Shown here one piece after another: positions 53,384 to 62,517 of a stretch of 64,000 nt of DNA. The notes beneath the pieces were generated by a model, which was given only the letters and a program-made list of their open reading frames with translations, made no database searches and was not told the DNA's origin. The stretch lies in assembly GCA_965277625.1 (NCBI GenBank), contig OZ255827.1, positions 1,364,001-1,428,000 of the forward strand. Reading direction: 5' to 3'. The DNA is from G965195345 sp965277625 (GTDB lineage Bacteria; Pseudomonadota; Gammaproteobacteria; CAKMZV01). Within the stretch, counting starts at the first letter, position 1. Each line of letters opens with the position of its first letter. Made by a program: the position numbers and the translations under genes.

Positions 53384-54215
53384 AGGGCGCTCGTCCAAGA
53401 TATTTGTTTTGCAAGTCGTTGATGATCGCGACTTCTTTCATTAAATAGTCAACTTCGGGTATGTTGAAGTCCCGCTCCAATAAAGTTGGATGGATACCAA
53501 ATTTTTCATAAGCCGCTTCCAATAATGCCCATACAGGATCAATGACATCAGCACCATGCGTGTCAACGATTAAATCTTCCGCTTCTTGGTAGTGACCGGC
53601 AACGTGAATATAAGCAACGCGATCGCCATTGATGCCGTATAAAAATTCTTTGGCGTCGTAAGAATGATTGACCGAATTAACATAGATGTTATTCACATCC
53701 AACAACATCTGACAATCGGCTTCATCCAAAACTTTGTTGATGAAGTCAATCTCTTTGAGCTTTTGACCGGGCGCTGCATAATAGGAAACATTTTCGATGG
53801 CAATTTGCCTACCAAGAATTTCTTGTGCCCGACGTACACGTTGAGCCACATGGTGCGCAGCCTCTTCAGTAAATGGGATGGGCATGAGATCATACAAATG
53901 GGCATTATCCGTACAGAAACTTAAATGCTCACTGAAAAAAGCGACATCATGTTTATCCAAAAATCGACCGACATCTGCAATGAATTTTTCATCCAAAGGG
54001 TTTGGTCCGCCTAGAGACATGGATAAACCATGGCAGACAAAAGGATAGCGTTCTGTAAAATAGCGAAAACTTTTACCGAGTGCCCCGCCAACGTTCATCC
54101 AGTTTTCTGGTGCAACTTCAAGGAAACCAATGCCCTCTGGCATATTTTCTTGTAAGGGTCTTAATAATTCTTGGCGCAGGCCCAGACCGGCACCCAATAT
54201 GGATTCAATGGTCAA
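53346..54215 (-). CDS. hvfB: HvfB-type MNIO (DUF692) enzyme
   Basis: Multinuclear iron oxidase expected to turn HvfA cysteines into oxazolone/thioamide pairs. 289 residues. Metal-ligand contexts: VCHGLSMSLGGPNPLDEKF, SEHLSFC, IENVSYYAAPG, LLDVNNIYVNSVNH, YIHVAGHYQEAEDLIVDTHG, LLERDFNIPE. The start is TTG at 54215 with GGAG six bases upstream. First gene of the hvf locus and co-directional with the DtxR-family gene 112 bases before it. Confidence 0.92.
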   Translation of the reverse strand: MTIESILGAGLGLRQELLRPLQENMPEGIGFLEVAPENWMNVGGALGKSFRYFTERYPFVCHGLSMSLGGPNPLDEKFIADVGRFLDKHDVAFFSEHLSFCTDNAHLYDLMPIPFTEEAAHHVAQRVRRAQEILGRQIAIENVSYYAAPGQKLKEIDFINKVLDEADCQMLLDVNNIYVNSVNHSYDAKEFLYGINGDRVAYIHVAGHYQEAEDLIVDTHGADVIDPVWALLEAAYEKFGIHPTLLERDFNIPEVDYLMKEVAIINDLQNKYLGRAPYETENRLFTAPV

Positions 54216-54327
54216 TGTGATCTCCTATTCATAGGTTCATTCGGATGTATTCGCTATAGATAAACGCAATAAGCGTATTTAACCCGCAGTTATAACCTTT
54301 AATTCTATCGTCAAAAACCCATCCTGT

Positions 54328-55002
54328 TCAGTGGTTTATTTCGATACCATAAATTGATTGACTGAAACTCTCATCCAAAGCAAAGAGTTTGACCGAAGTT
54401 TCAACCACAATGGAGCGATTAAATGGCGTTTTATCGAGAATACAACACTCGCTTCCGATAATTAAACCAATACTTTTTAAATAACGCAATTCTTTTGGCG
54501 ACTTATTCTTGATTCTGACCACTTGCAGCTTCTTGCTGACCTGCCAATCACCCAAAGGTTTAGCCGCACAATCTTCCAATATGGCGCCTTCACTGTCGGG
54601 TATGGGTGAGCCGTGCGGGTCTGTTGTTGGTTTGCCTAATTTAAGCCACATTTGCTCAATCACTTTATCAGAAACGCTATGCTCGAGTGTTTCAGCCTCC
54701 TGATCAACTTCGTCCCAACCCAAATTTAATTTTTCCACCAAATATTGTTCAATAATACGGTGCCTACGTAAGGTCATAATGGCAATGCGTTGTCCCTTTT
54801 CAGACAAAGTAAAGCCATGATAGGGCTTATGGTTGACGTAGCCTTGATTCGCCAGTTTTTTAATCATGAGGGTCACGGCAGCCACAGTGACATTGAGTTT
54901 TCTGGCCACTTGACTGGTGGAAACAGGCACATTGGATTCCACATGGATTTTATAAATGGTTTTTAGGTAATCCTGAATAACACTTTGATTTTTTTTTGAC
55001 AT
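54328..55002 (-). CDS. DtxR/MntR-family metal-dependent repressor
   Basis: Manganese- or iron-responsive repressor, divergent from the metal ABC transporter it very probably controls. 224 residues: winged helix (STSQVARKLNVTVAAVTLMIKKLANQGYVNHKPYHGFTLSEKG), dimerisation and metal-binding domain (RRHRIIEQYLVEKLNLGWDEVDQEAETLEHSVSDKV, DPHGSPIP), and an SH3/FeoA-like C-terminal domain. The metal-binding glutamate, histidine and cysteine positions (AILEDCAAKPLGD) are kept. Its start codon overlaps the -35 box of the opposite promoter. Confidence 0.9.
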   Translation of the reverse strand: MSKKNQSVIQDYLKTIYKIHVESNVPVSTSQVARKLNVTVAAVTLMIKKLANQGYVNHKPYHGFTLSEKGQRIAIMTLRRHRIIEQYLVEKLNLGWDEVDQEAETLEHSVSDKVIEQMWLKLGKPTTDPHGSPIPDSEGAILEDCAAKPLGDWQVSKKLQVVRIKNKSPKELRYLKSIGLIIGSECCILDKTPFNRSIVVETSVKLFALDESFSQSIYGIEINH

Positions 55003-55024
55003 ACTTTGATTTGTATCTTATAAT
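54996..55024 (+). promoter_or_regulatory. Perfect-consensus sigma-70 promoter for the metal ABC operon
   Basis: TTGACA (54996-55001), exactly 17 bases, TATAAT (55019-55024). The start codon at 55033 is only nine bases after the -10 box, so the mRNA would be leaderless or have one to three leader bases. ATAC-N8-GTAT lies between the boxes (55000-55015) and could be part of a repressor site. Confidence 0.8.
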
Positions 55025-55032
55025 GTTAAAAC

Positions 55033-55938
55033 ATGATTTTAACCGCACTTAAACATTTATTCAAGTTAATATTAATTTCTTTGTGCTTATCCGGCCCAGT
55101 TGTTGCTAAAGCACTTAATATTACCGTTACCACAAACATACTGGCAGATACGGTCAAAAACCTTGTTGGCGATGACGTTCAGGTCACCACCCTAATGGCG
55201 GCTGGCGTTGATCCACATCTATATCGTCCAACGCAAGGTGACATCAAACGACTGTTAGAAGCGGATTTAATCATTTATAACGGCTTGCATTTAGAAGGTC
55301 GCATGCAAGAAATTTTTGAGAAGTTACAGCATTCCAAAAAGATCATCAATTTTAGCGATGGCATTGCAAAATCTGAATTGCTCTACCACGAAGGTCATTT
55401 GCCCGATCCACACATCTGGATGGACCCAGTTATATGGCACAAAGGCATCTTGAATTTAATCAAGGAGATGGGCGCTTTATTTCCTGATCGAGTGGCTGAT
55501 CTGAACAGGATGGGACAAATCTATCAAAGACAATTGAGTCAGTTGCACGAAAGAAATTTAATAAAGATTGCTCAAATTCCAGATGACCAGAAGCTATTGA
55601 TTACAGCACACGATGCCTTTGCGTATTTTGGGCGGCGTTATAAAATCAAAGTCGATGCACTGCAAGGCATCAGCACAGTGAGTGAATTTGGCTTAAAGGA
55701 CATTCAGAGATTAAAACAGAAGATCATTAAAAACCGCGTCAAAGCCATCTTTTTAGAATCAACCATCTCGCCTAAATTCATGCAATCCTTACAGCAGGGT
55801 TTGGCCGCGGAAAATCATCACATCAATATTGGCGGTAAATTGTTCTCCGACTCGCTTGATCTAAGCGGTCAACCGGCTGGTGACTACATAGGCATGATTA
55901 CCCATAATGTTGATGTCATTGTCAAAGCATTGCAATGA
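55033..55938 (+). CDS. Metal ABC transporter substrate-binding protein (Mn/Zn type)
   Basis: Periplasmic cluster A-I binding protein. Signal peptide ~1-26 (ISLCLSGPVVAKA). Metal-ligand histidines are in GVDPHLYRP, LPDPHIWMDP and TAHDAFAYFGRRY; the fourth, acidic ligand is expected in the C-terminal half (GKLFSDSLD). The long His-rich loop of ZnuA is absent, which favours manganese, as does the adjacent DtxR-type regulator. 301 residues. Confidence 0.9.
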   Translation: MILTALKHLFKLILISLCLSGPVVAKALNITVTTNILADTVKNLVGDDVQVTTLMAAGVDPHLYRPTQGDIKRLLEADLIIYNGLHLEGRMQEIFEKLQHSKKIINFSDGIAKSELLYHEGHLPDPHIWMDPVIWHKGILNLIKEMGALFPDRVADLNRMGQIYQRQLSQLHERNLIKIAQIPDDQKLLITAHDAFAYFGRRYKIKVDALQGISTVSEFGLKDIQRLKQKIIKNRVKAIFLESTISPKFMQSLQQGLAAENHHINIGGKLFSDSLDLSGQPAGDYIGMITHNVDVIVKALQ

Positions 55939-56690
55939 GCGCTTATAACGCCTTATCCGTTCGCGGACTCAATGTTCGCTATCAAAATAAAAAAGTTTTA
56001 GAAGAGATCAATTTAGATCTGCCCCAAGAAAAATTTGCGGCCATCATTGGCCCCAACGGTGCAGGTAAAACCACACTGTTAAACGCCGCCTTACAGTTGA
56101 TTAAATCTGAATCGGGTACCTTCCGCTATTTCTCTGGCTCATTGGCAGAAAAACGACCCACCATTGCCTATGTGCCCCAACGTGCGAACGTTGACTGGGA
56201 TTTTCCAATCAGTGTTTTTGAAGTGGTTCTTATGGGGCGTTTAACCCATTTAAAATGGTGGCAAAGGCCCAATAACAACGATAAAAAAATGGCCCATCAG
56301 GCCTTAGAGCAAGTGGATATGGAAAGTTATGCTAATAACGCCATTAGTGAACTCTCTGGCGGTCAGCAACAACGTGTTTTTATTGCACGCGCCCTAGCCC
56401 AAAAAGCAACCTTGTACTTATTGGATGAGCCCTTTTCCGCCATTGACATTGCCAGCGAGCAAGCCATCTACCAGCAATTAAAGCTATTACAAAACAATGG
56501 CGCCACCCTACTCTGTGTGCACCATGATTTAAATACAGTCGAACAATATTTCGATTACCTTTTTTTGCTCAACAAACACCTGGTTGCCCAAGGTCCTGTC
56601 GCCAAAGTGTTTACCGAGCAATACATTAAAAAAACGTACAGCAATCCATTTTCATTGCTGGCAAAAGTTGAAGTTCAAGATGAGCTTTGA
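55935..56690 (+). CDS. Metal ABC transporter ATP-binding protein
   Basis: ATPase of the Mn/Zn importer. 251 residues; Walker A IGPNGAGKTT, Q-loop YVPQRANVDWDFP (typical of metal-type importers), signature LSGGQQQR, Walker B LYLLDEPFSAID, switch histidine VHHDLN. Overlaps the binding-protein gene by four bases and the permease gene by 11. Confidence 0.94.
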   Translation: MSAYNALSVRGLNVRYQNKKVLEEINLDLPQEKFAAIIGPNGAGKTTLLNAALQLIKSESGTFRYFSGSLAEKRPTIAYVPQRANVDWDFPISVFEVVLMGRLTHLKWWQRPNNNDKKMAHQALEQVDMESYANNAISELSGGQQQRVFIARALAQKATLYLLDEPFSAIDIASEQAIYQQLKLLQNNGATLLCVHHDLNTVEQYFDYLFLLNKHLVAQGPVAKVFTEQYIKKTYSNPFSLLAKVEVQDEL

Positions 56691-57951
56691 TGCCAATTTT
56701 CTTTGGGTGCTCAGCGGGGGCATCATGTTAAGCATCAGCGCTGCACTGAGTGGCACATTTGCTTACTTAAACAAACGCTCGTTGATTGGTGATGCTTTGG
56801 CACACTGCGCCTTACCTGGCGTGTTGATGGCATTTTTATTGGCACAGACCAACAGCACTGGCATCACTTTAATTGGTGGCACCGCCTCGGCTTTTCTCGG
56901 CTATGTCACCCTTGAGTGGCTCATCAATAAAAAACAAATCAGCCCCGATTCGGCTTTAGCCATTGTCTTGTCTTTGTTCTTTTCGATTGGCGTATTGATC
57001 TTATCGATTATACAAAGGCTGCCCATTCCAGGCAAAGGCGGATTAGACAAGCTGTTTTTTGGTCAAGCCGCTTCACTCACTCAAGTCGATGTGATCTACT
57101 TGTTTATCATTTTGTTGATCGTCAGTGCGACCGTATTTGTGTTTTTTCATGCACTGAGAGGCTGCGCTTTTGATCGAAAATTTATGCAATTATCCACCCT
57201 AAAACCCAAGCATTTAGATTTGATCATTGGTTGTTTATTAGTGATTGTTGTGGTTATTGGACTGCAATTGGTGGGCGTCATTCTAATGTCCGCCCTGCTC
57301 TTGATTCCCGCGCTCATCGCTCGGCAGCTTACCTATTTGCTGAGCAAATTACTTGCCATTGCCATCTTTTGTGGCATGGTTAGTGTGGTTGTTGGGGTGT
57401 ACCTATCGAGCGAATACAGTAAATTTCCCACGGGTCCTTGGATTGTTGTCACACTGACAACTTTGTTCATCGTCGCCGCCCTATTCTCGCCCTATAGGGG
57501 TGTGATCCATCAACTATGGACACAACATAAACGCAAAAAAATTCGCTTGGAAGAAAATGTATTGCGCGCTTGTTTTTTATTACAAGAACGTTTTAATAAA
57601 CCAAGTTTCACCCTAAACGACATTCTCAGTGTGCGCGAATTTCCCAGCCATTTAATTGAGCCCACCGCCAAACGCTTGCTCAAAAAAGGATTATTTGTTA
57701 ATCATCAACCCGATTTGTTGCAATTGACTGAGGCGGGCGCGCGTAAGGCCATTGAATTAACCCGTAACCATCGACTTTGGGAAGCCTATCTGACCAAAAA
57801 AGTGGGTTTAGAAAAACATGTGGTCCACCCAATTGCTGAAGAAGTCGAACACATATTGACTCCAACCATGGCCCGTGAGGTTGAAAGCGAACTCAATCAA
57901 ATCAAACTTGACCCCCACGGTAAGACCATTCCAACCCTGCCCGCTAAATAA
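56680..57951 (+). CDS. Metal ABC permease fused to a DtxR-like C-terminal domain
   Basis: ABC-3 family permease of 423 residues from the ATG at 56680; the upstream in-frame extension lies inside the ATPase gene and was discarded. The first ~280 residues have eight or so membrane helices (KRSLIGDALAHCALPGVLMAF and GVILMSALLLIPALIARQL are family signatures). Residues ~285-423 resemble a DtxR/TroR winged helix plus metal-binding domain (REFPSHLIEPTAKRLLKKGLF, LTRNHRLWEAYLTKKVGLEKHVVHPIAEEVEHIL, DPHGKTIP). The fusion is known in some TroC-like permeases. It may act as a cytoplasmic metal sensor on the transporter. Confidence 0.88.
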   Translation: MSFDANFLWVLSGGIMLSISAALSGTFAYLNKRSLIGDALAHCALPGVLMAFLLAQTNSTGITLIGGTASAFLGYVTLEWLINKKQISPDSALAIVLSLFFSIGVLILSIIQRLPIPGKGGLDKLFFGQAASLTQVDVIYLFIILLIVSATVFVFFHALRGCAFDRKFMQLSTLKPKHLDLIIGCLLVIVVVIGLQLVGVILMSALLLIPALIARQLTYLLSKLLAIAIFCGMVSVVVGVYLSSEYSKFPTGPWIVVTLTTLFIVAALFSPYRGVIHQLWTQHKRKKIRLEENVLRACFLLQERFNKPSFTLNDILSVREFPSHLIEPTAKRLLKKGLFVNHQPDLLQLTEAGARKAIELTRNHRLWEAYLTKKVGLEKHVVHPIAEEVEHILTPTMAREVESELNQIKLDPHGKTIPTLPAK

Positions 57952-58826
57952 TGTCCCACGAATTCTGGTTAATCATCACAGCCCTCTTGGTGGCCATTGT
58001 TTGCACATTCAATGGCAACTTTATGGTGCTCAGAAAGCAAGCCATGTTTGGCGATGCCATCAGTCATAGTGTTTTATTGGGGCTTATCCTTGCCTATTTG
58101 CTCATTGATGACCGCTCACTTATTTGGTTGTTTGTTGGCGCCTTGGCCTCTGGACTGGCGGCGGCGGCGATCACCCAACTTCTGCAAAATGTCTTTAAGC
58201 TCAAACAACAAGACAGCATTGGAATCGTTTTTACCTCATTTTTTGCCGTAGCCGTCATTTTGATCACTTATTATGCCGGTCACGTCGATTTGGATCAAAG
58301 CTGTGTGCTTTTTGGAGAAATTGCCTTCACCCCCATCGACGTTATTCAGATAAACGGGCAAAATGCGGGCCCTCGAGTGGTGTGGATGCTCACCATTGTG
58401 CTCATCATCACCTTGGGGCTTTTTATCAGCGCCTGGTATCGCTTAAAGAGCATTTGTTTTGACCCTATTCATAGTACGGCAAACGGCATCAACGTCAGCT
58501 TGTGGCAATGGTTATTGACGGCATTGGTTGCCATTTGTGCGGTCTCAGCTTTTGATGCAGTTGGTGCCATTATGGTCGTGGCCATGCTGACAATCATTCC
58601 AAATACCGCCAAGCGATTAGCAAAGTCTTTACTCGGTATGTTTATAATCGGATTGGGCTTGTCGGCTGTGAGCGCCATTGGCGGTTATTATGTTTCCAGT
58701 TTTATCGATGGTTCTATCGCAGCAACCATGGCGGTCTTTGCAGGCCTGTTGTTTGCAAGTTCGCTGCTTTATCAAAAACCATTGCAATCTCGGTTGATCC
58801 TTCCCCGATTGTTCAGAAAATTCTGA
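57951..58826 (+). CDS. Second metal ABC transporter permease
   Basis: ABC-3 family permease of 291 residues, without the fused domain. Signatures: LRKQAMFGDAISHSVLLGLILAY and AVGAIMVVAMLTIIPNTAKRLAKSL. Shares one base with the previous gene (TAATG). Two different permeases imply a heterodimeric channel, as in TroCD-type importers. Last gene of the operon. Confidence 0.92.
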   Translation: MSHEFWLIITALLVAIVCTFNGNFMVLRKQAMFGDAISHSVLLGLILAYLLIDDRSLIWLFVGALASGLAAAAITQLLQNVFKLKQQDSIGIVFTSFFAVAVILITYYAGHVDLDQSCVLFGEIAFTPIDVIQINGQNAGPRVVWMLTIVLIITLGLFISAWYRLKSICFDPIHSTANGINVSLWQWLLTALVAICAVSAFDAVGAIMVVAMLTIIPNTAKRLAKSLLGMFIIGLGLSAVSAIGGYYVSSFIDGSIAATMAVFAGLLFASSLLYQKPLQSRLILPRLFRKF

Positions 58827-59075
58827 GCGAGACCGCTCTTCATAAACAGAATTTTCAACATTGAGTTGTAGTCCAGCATTTCGATGGCACTGAGTCCATA
58901 GCCATCATCGTTTCGTCAGCAGTTTTTAATCATTTACTCATGGATGATAAGGTCCTATGTTTTTAAAAATGACAGCCTAAAAATCAAACCAAAACGCGCA
59001 ACCGAGCATAATTAAAAATGTCTTGTGCTAAATCTGAAAAAGATAGGAATAATCAGGTTTTTATTGACTTTTTCA
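58827..59075. other. Intergenic region after the metal ABC operon
   Basis: No gene seen over 249 bases and no clear terminator hairpin with a T-run. Confidence 0.4.
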
Positions 59076-59104
59076 TTGACTAAATTGTCCATACAAACTA
59101 TAAT
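59076..59104 (+). promoter_or_regulatory. Sigma-70 promoter for the MMPL operon
   Basis: TTGACT (59076-59081), 17-base spacer, TATAAT (59099-59104), 11 of 12 consensus bases. The start point is expected near 59111, leaving a 5' leader of about 234 bases. Confidence 0.8.
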
Positions 59105-59110
59105 TTACGC

Positions 59111-59344
59111 TGATTTGATTGCCAAAAACAATCACTTAGTCACATCAGCCTGACTTCTTAAACGAGGTCTGTAAACGACCTTAAAAATTGAGCGCCTTAG
59201 ATTTTGTTTTTAAGCGCAAAATTTAAAAGCTCAGTCAGCATAGGAATACCCATTCCAGAGCTTTGATGTGGTTGCTGTGGTGCTACGAATTAACGATTTA
59301 TTAAGCACCCTTTTTTCATCTCATAATCGCAAAAGGACTCCACG
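59111..59344 (+). other. Long 5' leader of the MMPL gene with possible hairpins
   Basis: AGGTC-TGTAAAC-GACCT (59165-59181) is a perfect five-base stem. GCGCCTTA and TAAGCGC (59192-59217) can form a second stem with one bulge. No riboswitch class is recognised. GGACTCCACG before the ATG gives a weak ribosome-binding site. Confidence 0.4.
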
Positions 59345-61639
59345 ATGAATGCACTTTTCCCTCGAATAATAAACCATAAATGGCTAACCATGTTATCCGT
59401 AACGGCAATGACCTTGATTGTTGCTTCAGGGGTGCGTTTTTTGTATTTTAACGACGATTATCGTATTTTCTTCTCCCCAGATTTCCCGCAAATGATTGAA
59501 TACGATAGAGTTCAAGACGTTTACAACAAGGTTGATAATGTTTTTATTTCAATCAAACCTAAATCAGGCGTGTTTGATCGTAAGTTTTTAGATTCTCTGG
59601 TCACACTCACTGAAGAACTCTGGCAAATTCCATATTCTAATCGGGTCGATTCGCTCACCAATTATCAGCATACCGAGGTTGAAGATGACGATCTCCTCGT
59701 TGGCGATTTGGTTGAGGAAGCCTTAGAACTGAGCGATGAGGATTTAAAACGCATACAAGACATTGCCTTGAATGAACCTGCCTTAGTTGGTCGTATGATT
59801 TCATTGAATAGTGCGGTCACTGCCATCAACATCACCATAAACATTCCTGACGAAGATACCCAAGTCGGCGTTGGCACAGTGGCTGAAGCCATTAACAAAA
59901 CCATGGCAGAGTATCAGCTGAGCTACCCAGATGCTGAGGTTCACCTGAGTGGTTTGATTATGCTCAATAACGCTTTTGCCGAGTCGGCAAAGACTGACTT
60001 AGGCAATCTGATGCCGCTACTATTTTTGACGATTTTAATCATTATGGGTCTCTTAGTTGGTACATACAGTGGCGCTTTTGCCACCATGGTCGTGGTTATA
60101 TTAAGCGTCCTCATGGGCTATGGTGGTGCGGGTTGGATTGGACTCTACTTATCTGGTCCTGTGATGATTGCACTGTACATGATTCTCACCTTGGCGGTGG
60201 CCGATTGCGTCCACGTGTTATCGAGTTTTTATTATGAAATGCGGCAAAACAACTTGGACAAAAAAGCCGCCATGCATGAAAGCTTAAAAGTCAATTTCAT
60301 GCCAGTATTCTTAACGAGTTTGACCACTGCCATTGGATTTTTGACATTAAATTTCAGTGATGTTGGGCCATTCAGAGATCTTGGCAATGTTGTGGCCATT
60401 GGTGTGATTGGGGCTTTTATTTGTTCTATTGCCCTCCTACCCGCAATGATGATGATCTTACCCGTTCGAGTCAAACCCAAAGTGACAGAAAAAACGGATT
60501 TTATGGAAACCTTAGCGGAATTCGTTATTGGTAACTCTAAAAAACTTTTGATTGGCACAAGCATCCTTTCTTTGGCCATTGTCGCCCTTCTGCCCTTGAA
60601 CGTTCTGAATGATGAATTCACAAAATATTTTGATGAATCAACGTCCATTCGCCAAGCCACAGATTTTTCAGATCGCGAAATCGGTGGTAATGGGGTATTT
60701 GAATTGTCTTTGAACACCAAAGTGCCCAATGGCATCAATAATCCCGCGTTCCTGAAGGAAATGGACCAGCTGACCGAATGGCTCAAAGCGCAACCCGAAG
60801 TGCGCAATATAAACAGTCTATCAGACGTTGTGAAGCGTTTGAATCAGAACATGAATCAGAACAATCCAGAATTCCACCGCATTCCAGAAAATCAGGAGTT
60901 GGCGGCGCAATATCTGTTGCTCTATGAATTATCCTTGCCTTACGGACTGGATTTAAACAATCAAATCAACGTTGATAAATCGGCAACGCGTATTGTTGCA
61001 ACCATTATCAGCCTCAGCAGCATTGACAACATCAAATTTGAAAAACGCATCCAAGATTGGTTAGATGCCAATATCACAACCTTTGAGTCAAAACCTGTGG
61101 GTACGACGCTGATGTTCTCTTACATAGGGCAGACGAATATTTACAGCTCGTTGATCAGTGCCAGTTTGGCTTTGGTATTGATTTCCTTGGTGTTAATTGC
61201 GGCGTTGCGCTCAATTCGATATGGCGTATTGAGCTTTATTCCCAATTTATTACCTGCCGGTATTGCCTTTGGTGTTTGGTATTTGCTCAGAGGCCAAGTC
61301 GGCATTGCGAACTCCATCGTTGTCAGTTTAAGTTTGGGTATTATTGTCGATGATACCGTCCACTTTTTAAGCAAATATCTGTATGCAAAACGACACAAAA
61401 ATCTGCTCACCGAAGATGCCATTCGCTATGCCTTTAGAAGCGTTGGACGTGCCTTGTGGATCACCACCGTCGCCTTGGTTTGTGGTTTCCTCATCATGTC
61501 GTTTTCAACCTATTTACCTAATGGTGAAATGGCCATCTTAACTTGTGTCACCATTATTGCTGCGCTGCTTGTAGATTTCTTCCTACTTCCCCCTCTTTTA
61601 ATGCTTATCAATCGTAACGAACGGAGTAAAACCTCATGA
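59345..61639 (+). CDS. MMPL/RND-family transporter
   Basis: Large inner-membrane transporter of 764 residues with the duplicated RND layout: one helix, a periplasmic domain, five helices, then the same again. The central helices contain YMILTLAVADCVHVLSSFYYEMRQ and IVVSLSLGIIVDDTVHFLSKYLYAKR, the GxxxD proton-relay positions of the MMPL/HpnN group. Probably moves lipids or hydrophobic compounds. The next gene, a LolA-like protein overlapping by four bases, supports lipid traffic to the outer membrane. Confidence 0.88.
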   Translation: MNALFPRIINHKWLTMLSVTAMTLIVASGVRFLYFNDDYRIFFSPDFPQMIEYDRVQDVYNKVDNVFISIKPKSGVFDRKFLDSLVTLTEELWQIPYSNRVDSLTNYQHTEVEDDDLLVGDLVEEALELSDEDLKRIQDIALNEPALVGRMISLNSAVTAINITINIPDEDTQVGVGTVAEAINKTMAEYQLSYPDAEVHLSGLIMLNNAFAESAKTDLGNLMPLLFLTILIIMGLLVGTYSGAFATMVVVILSVLMGYGGAGWIGLYLSGPVMIALYMILTLAVADCVHVLSSFYYEMRQNNLDKKAAMHESLKVNFMPVFLTSLTTAIGFLTLNFSDVGPFRDLGNVVAIGVIGAFICSIALLPAMMMILPVRVKPKVTEKTDFMETLAEFVIGNSKKLLIGTSILSLAIVALLPLNVLNDEFTKYFDESTSIRQATDFSDREIGGNGVFELSLNTKVPNGINNPAFLKEMDQLTEWLKAQPEVRNINSLSDVVKRLNQNMNQNNPEFHRIPENQELAAQYLLLYELSLPYGLDLNNQINVDKSATRIVATIISLSSIDNIKFEKRIQDWLDANITTFESKPVGTTLMFSYIGQTNIYSSLISASLALVLISLVLIAALRSIRYGVLSFIPNLLPAGIAFGVWYLLRGQVGIANSIVVSLSLGIIVDDTVHFLSKYLYAKRHKNLLTEDAIRYAFRSVGRALWITTVALVCGFLIMSFSTYLPNGEMAILTCVTIIAALLVDFFLLPPLLMLINRNERSKTS

Positions 61640-62433
61640 AAAAACTTTTATTAACTCTCTCACTACTCAGCTTTATTGCACTGCCCGCCCATGCGGCGTG
61701 GGAGGCAAAAACAGACGCTGAGAAAAAAGGCTTAGCCATCGCCACAAAGTCGAAAAACTCGAATGTGAATTGGGTCAGCAGTCAAAGTAAAATGCAAATG
61801 GAACTCATCAATAACCATGGTGAAAAAAGCACGCGACAAGTGCGTTCACGGGCTTTGGAAGTTCAAGGCGATGGTGATAAATCATTGAGCATCTTTGACA
61901 GCCCACGCGATGTAAAAGGCACGGCTTTTCTGACCTTTTCACACGTTGACAAGTCCGATGACCAATGGCTTTACTTACCCGCGTTAAAGCGCGTAAAAAG
62001 GATTTCTTCCAAAAACAAATCAGGGCCATTTATGGGCAGTGAATTTGCCTTTGAAGATCTCAGCTCTTTTGAGCTCAGCAAATACAGCTATGAGTATCTC
62101 ACGACCGAAGATATCGATGGTGAAGCCGCTGATAAAGTCAAACTTGTGCCACAAGACAAATATTCTGGCTATAAATACTTCTACACCTGGTATTCTCAAA
62201 AGCATTTACAACCGCTGAAATCTGAGTTTTATGACCGCAAAGGCACCTTGTTAAAAACCCTAACTCTCTCCAATTACAACAAATTTGACGTGGGTGTTTG
62301 GCGGGCATTGAACATGGAAATGATCAATCATCAGAAAAAGCGTCGCACATTGCTGTCCTTTAAAGATTTTGAATTTGACGTGGGTTTTAAATCCTCTGAC
62401 TTTAATAAGCGGAAGTTGAAATCATTACGATAG
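61636..62433 (+). CDS. Outer membrane lipoprotein-sorting-like (LolA-fold) protein
   Basis: Periplasmic protein of 265 residues. Signal peptide ends near residue 20 (ALPAHAAWE). The rest matches the LolA-like family found next to MMPL transporters: SLSIFDSPRDVKGTAFLTFSHVDKSDDQWLYLPALKRVKRISSKNKSGPFMGSEFAFEDLSS. Probably a lipid carrier working with the preceding transporter. It is not LolA itself, as length and context differ. Confidence 0.88.
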   Translation: MKKLLLTLSLLSFIALPAHAAWEAKTDAEKKGLAIATKSKNSNVNWVSSQSKMQMELINNHGEKSTRQVRSRALEVQGDGDKSLSIFDSPRDVKGTAFLTFSHVDKSDDQWLYLPALKRVKRISSKNKSGPFMGSEFAFEDLSSFELSKYSYEYLTTEDIDGEAADKVKLVPQDKYSGYKYFYTWYSQKHLQPLKSEFYDRKGTLLKTLTLSNYNKFDVGVWRALNMEMINHQKKRRTLLSFKDFEFDVGFKSSDFNKRKLKSLR

Positions 62434-62517
62434 TCAACGACAGAATTGATGGCAAACCATCAAAAATCACCATACGACAGAAGCAATGTAGGGGTGCCCT
62501 GAGGTCTATATCGTTCA

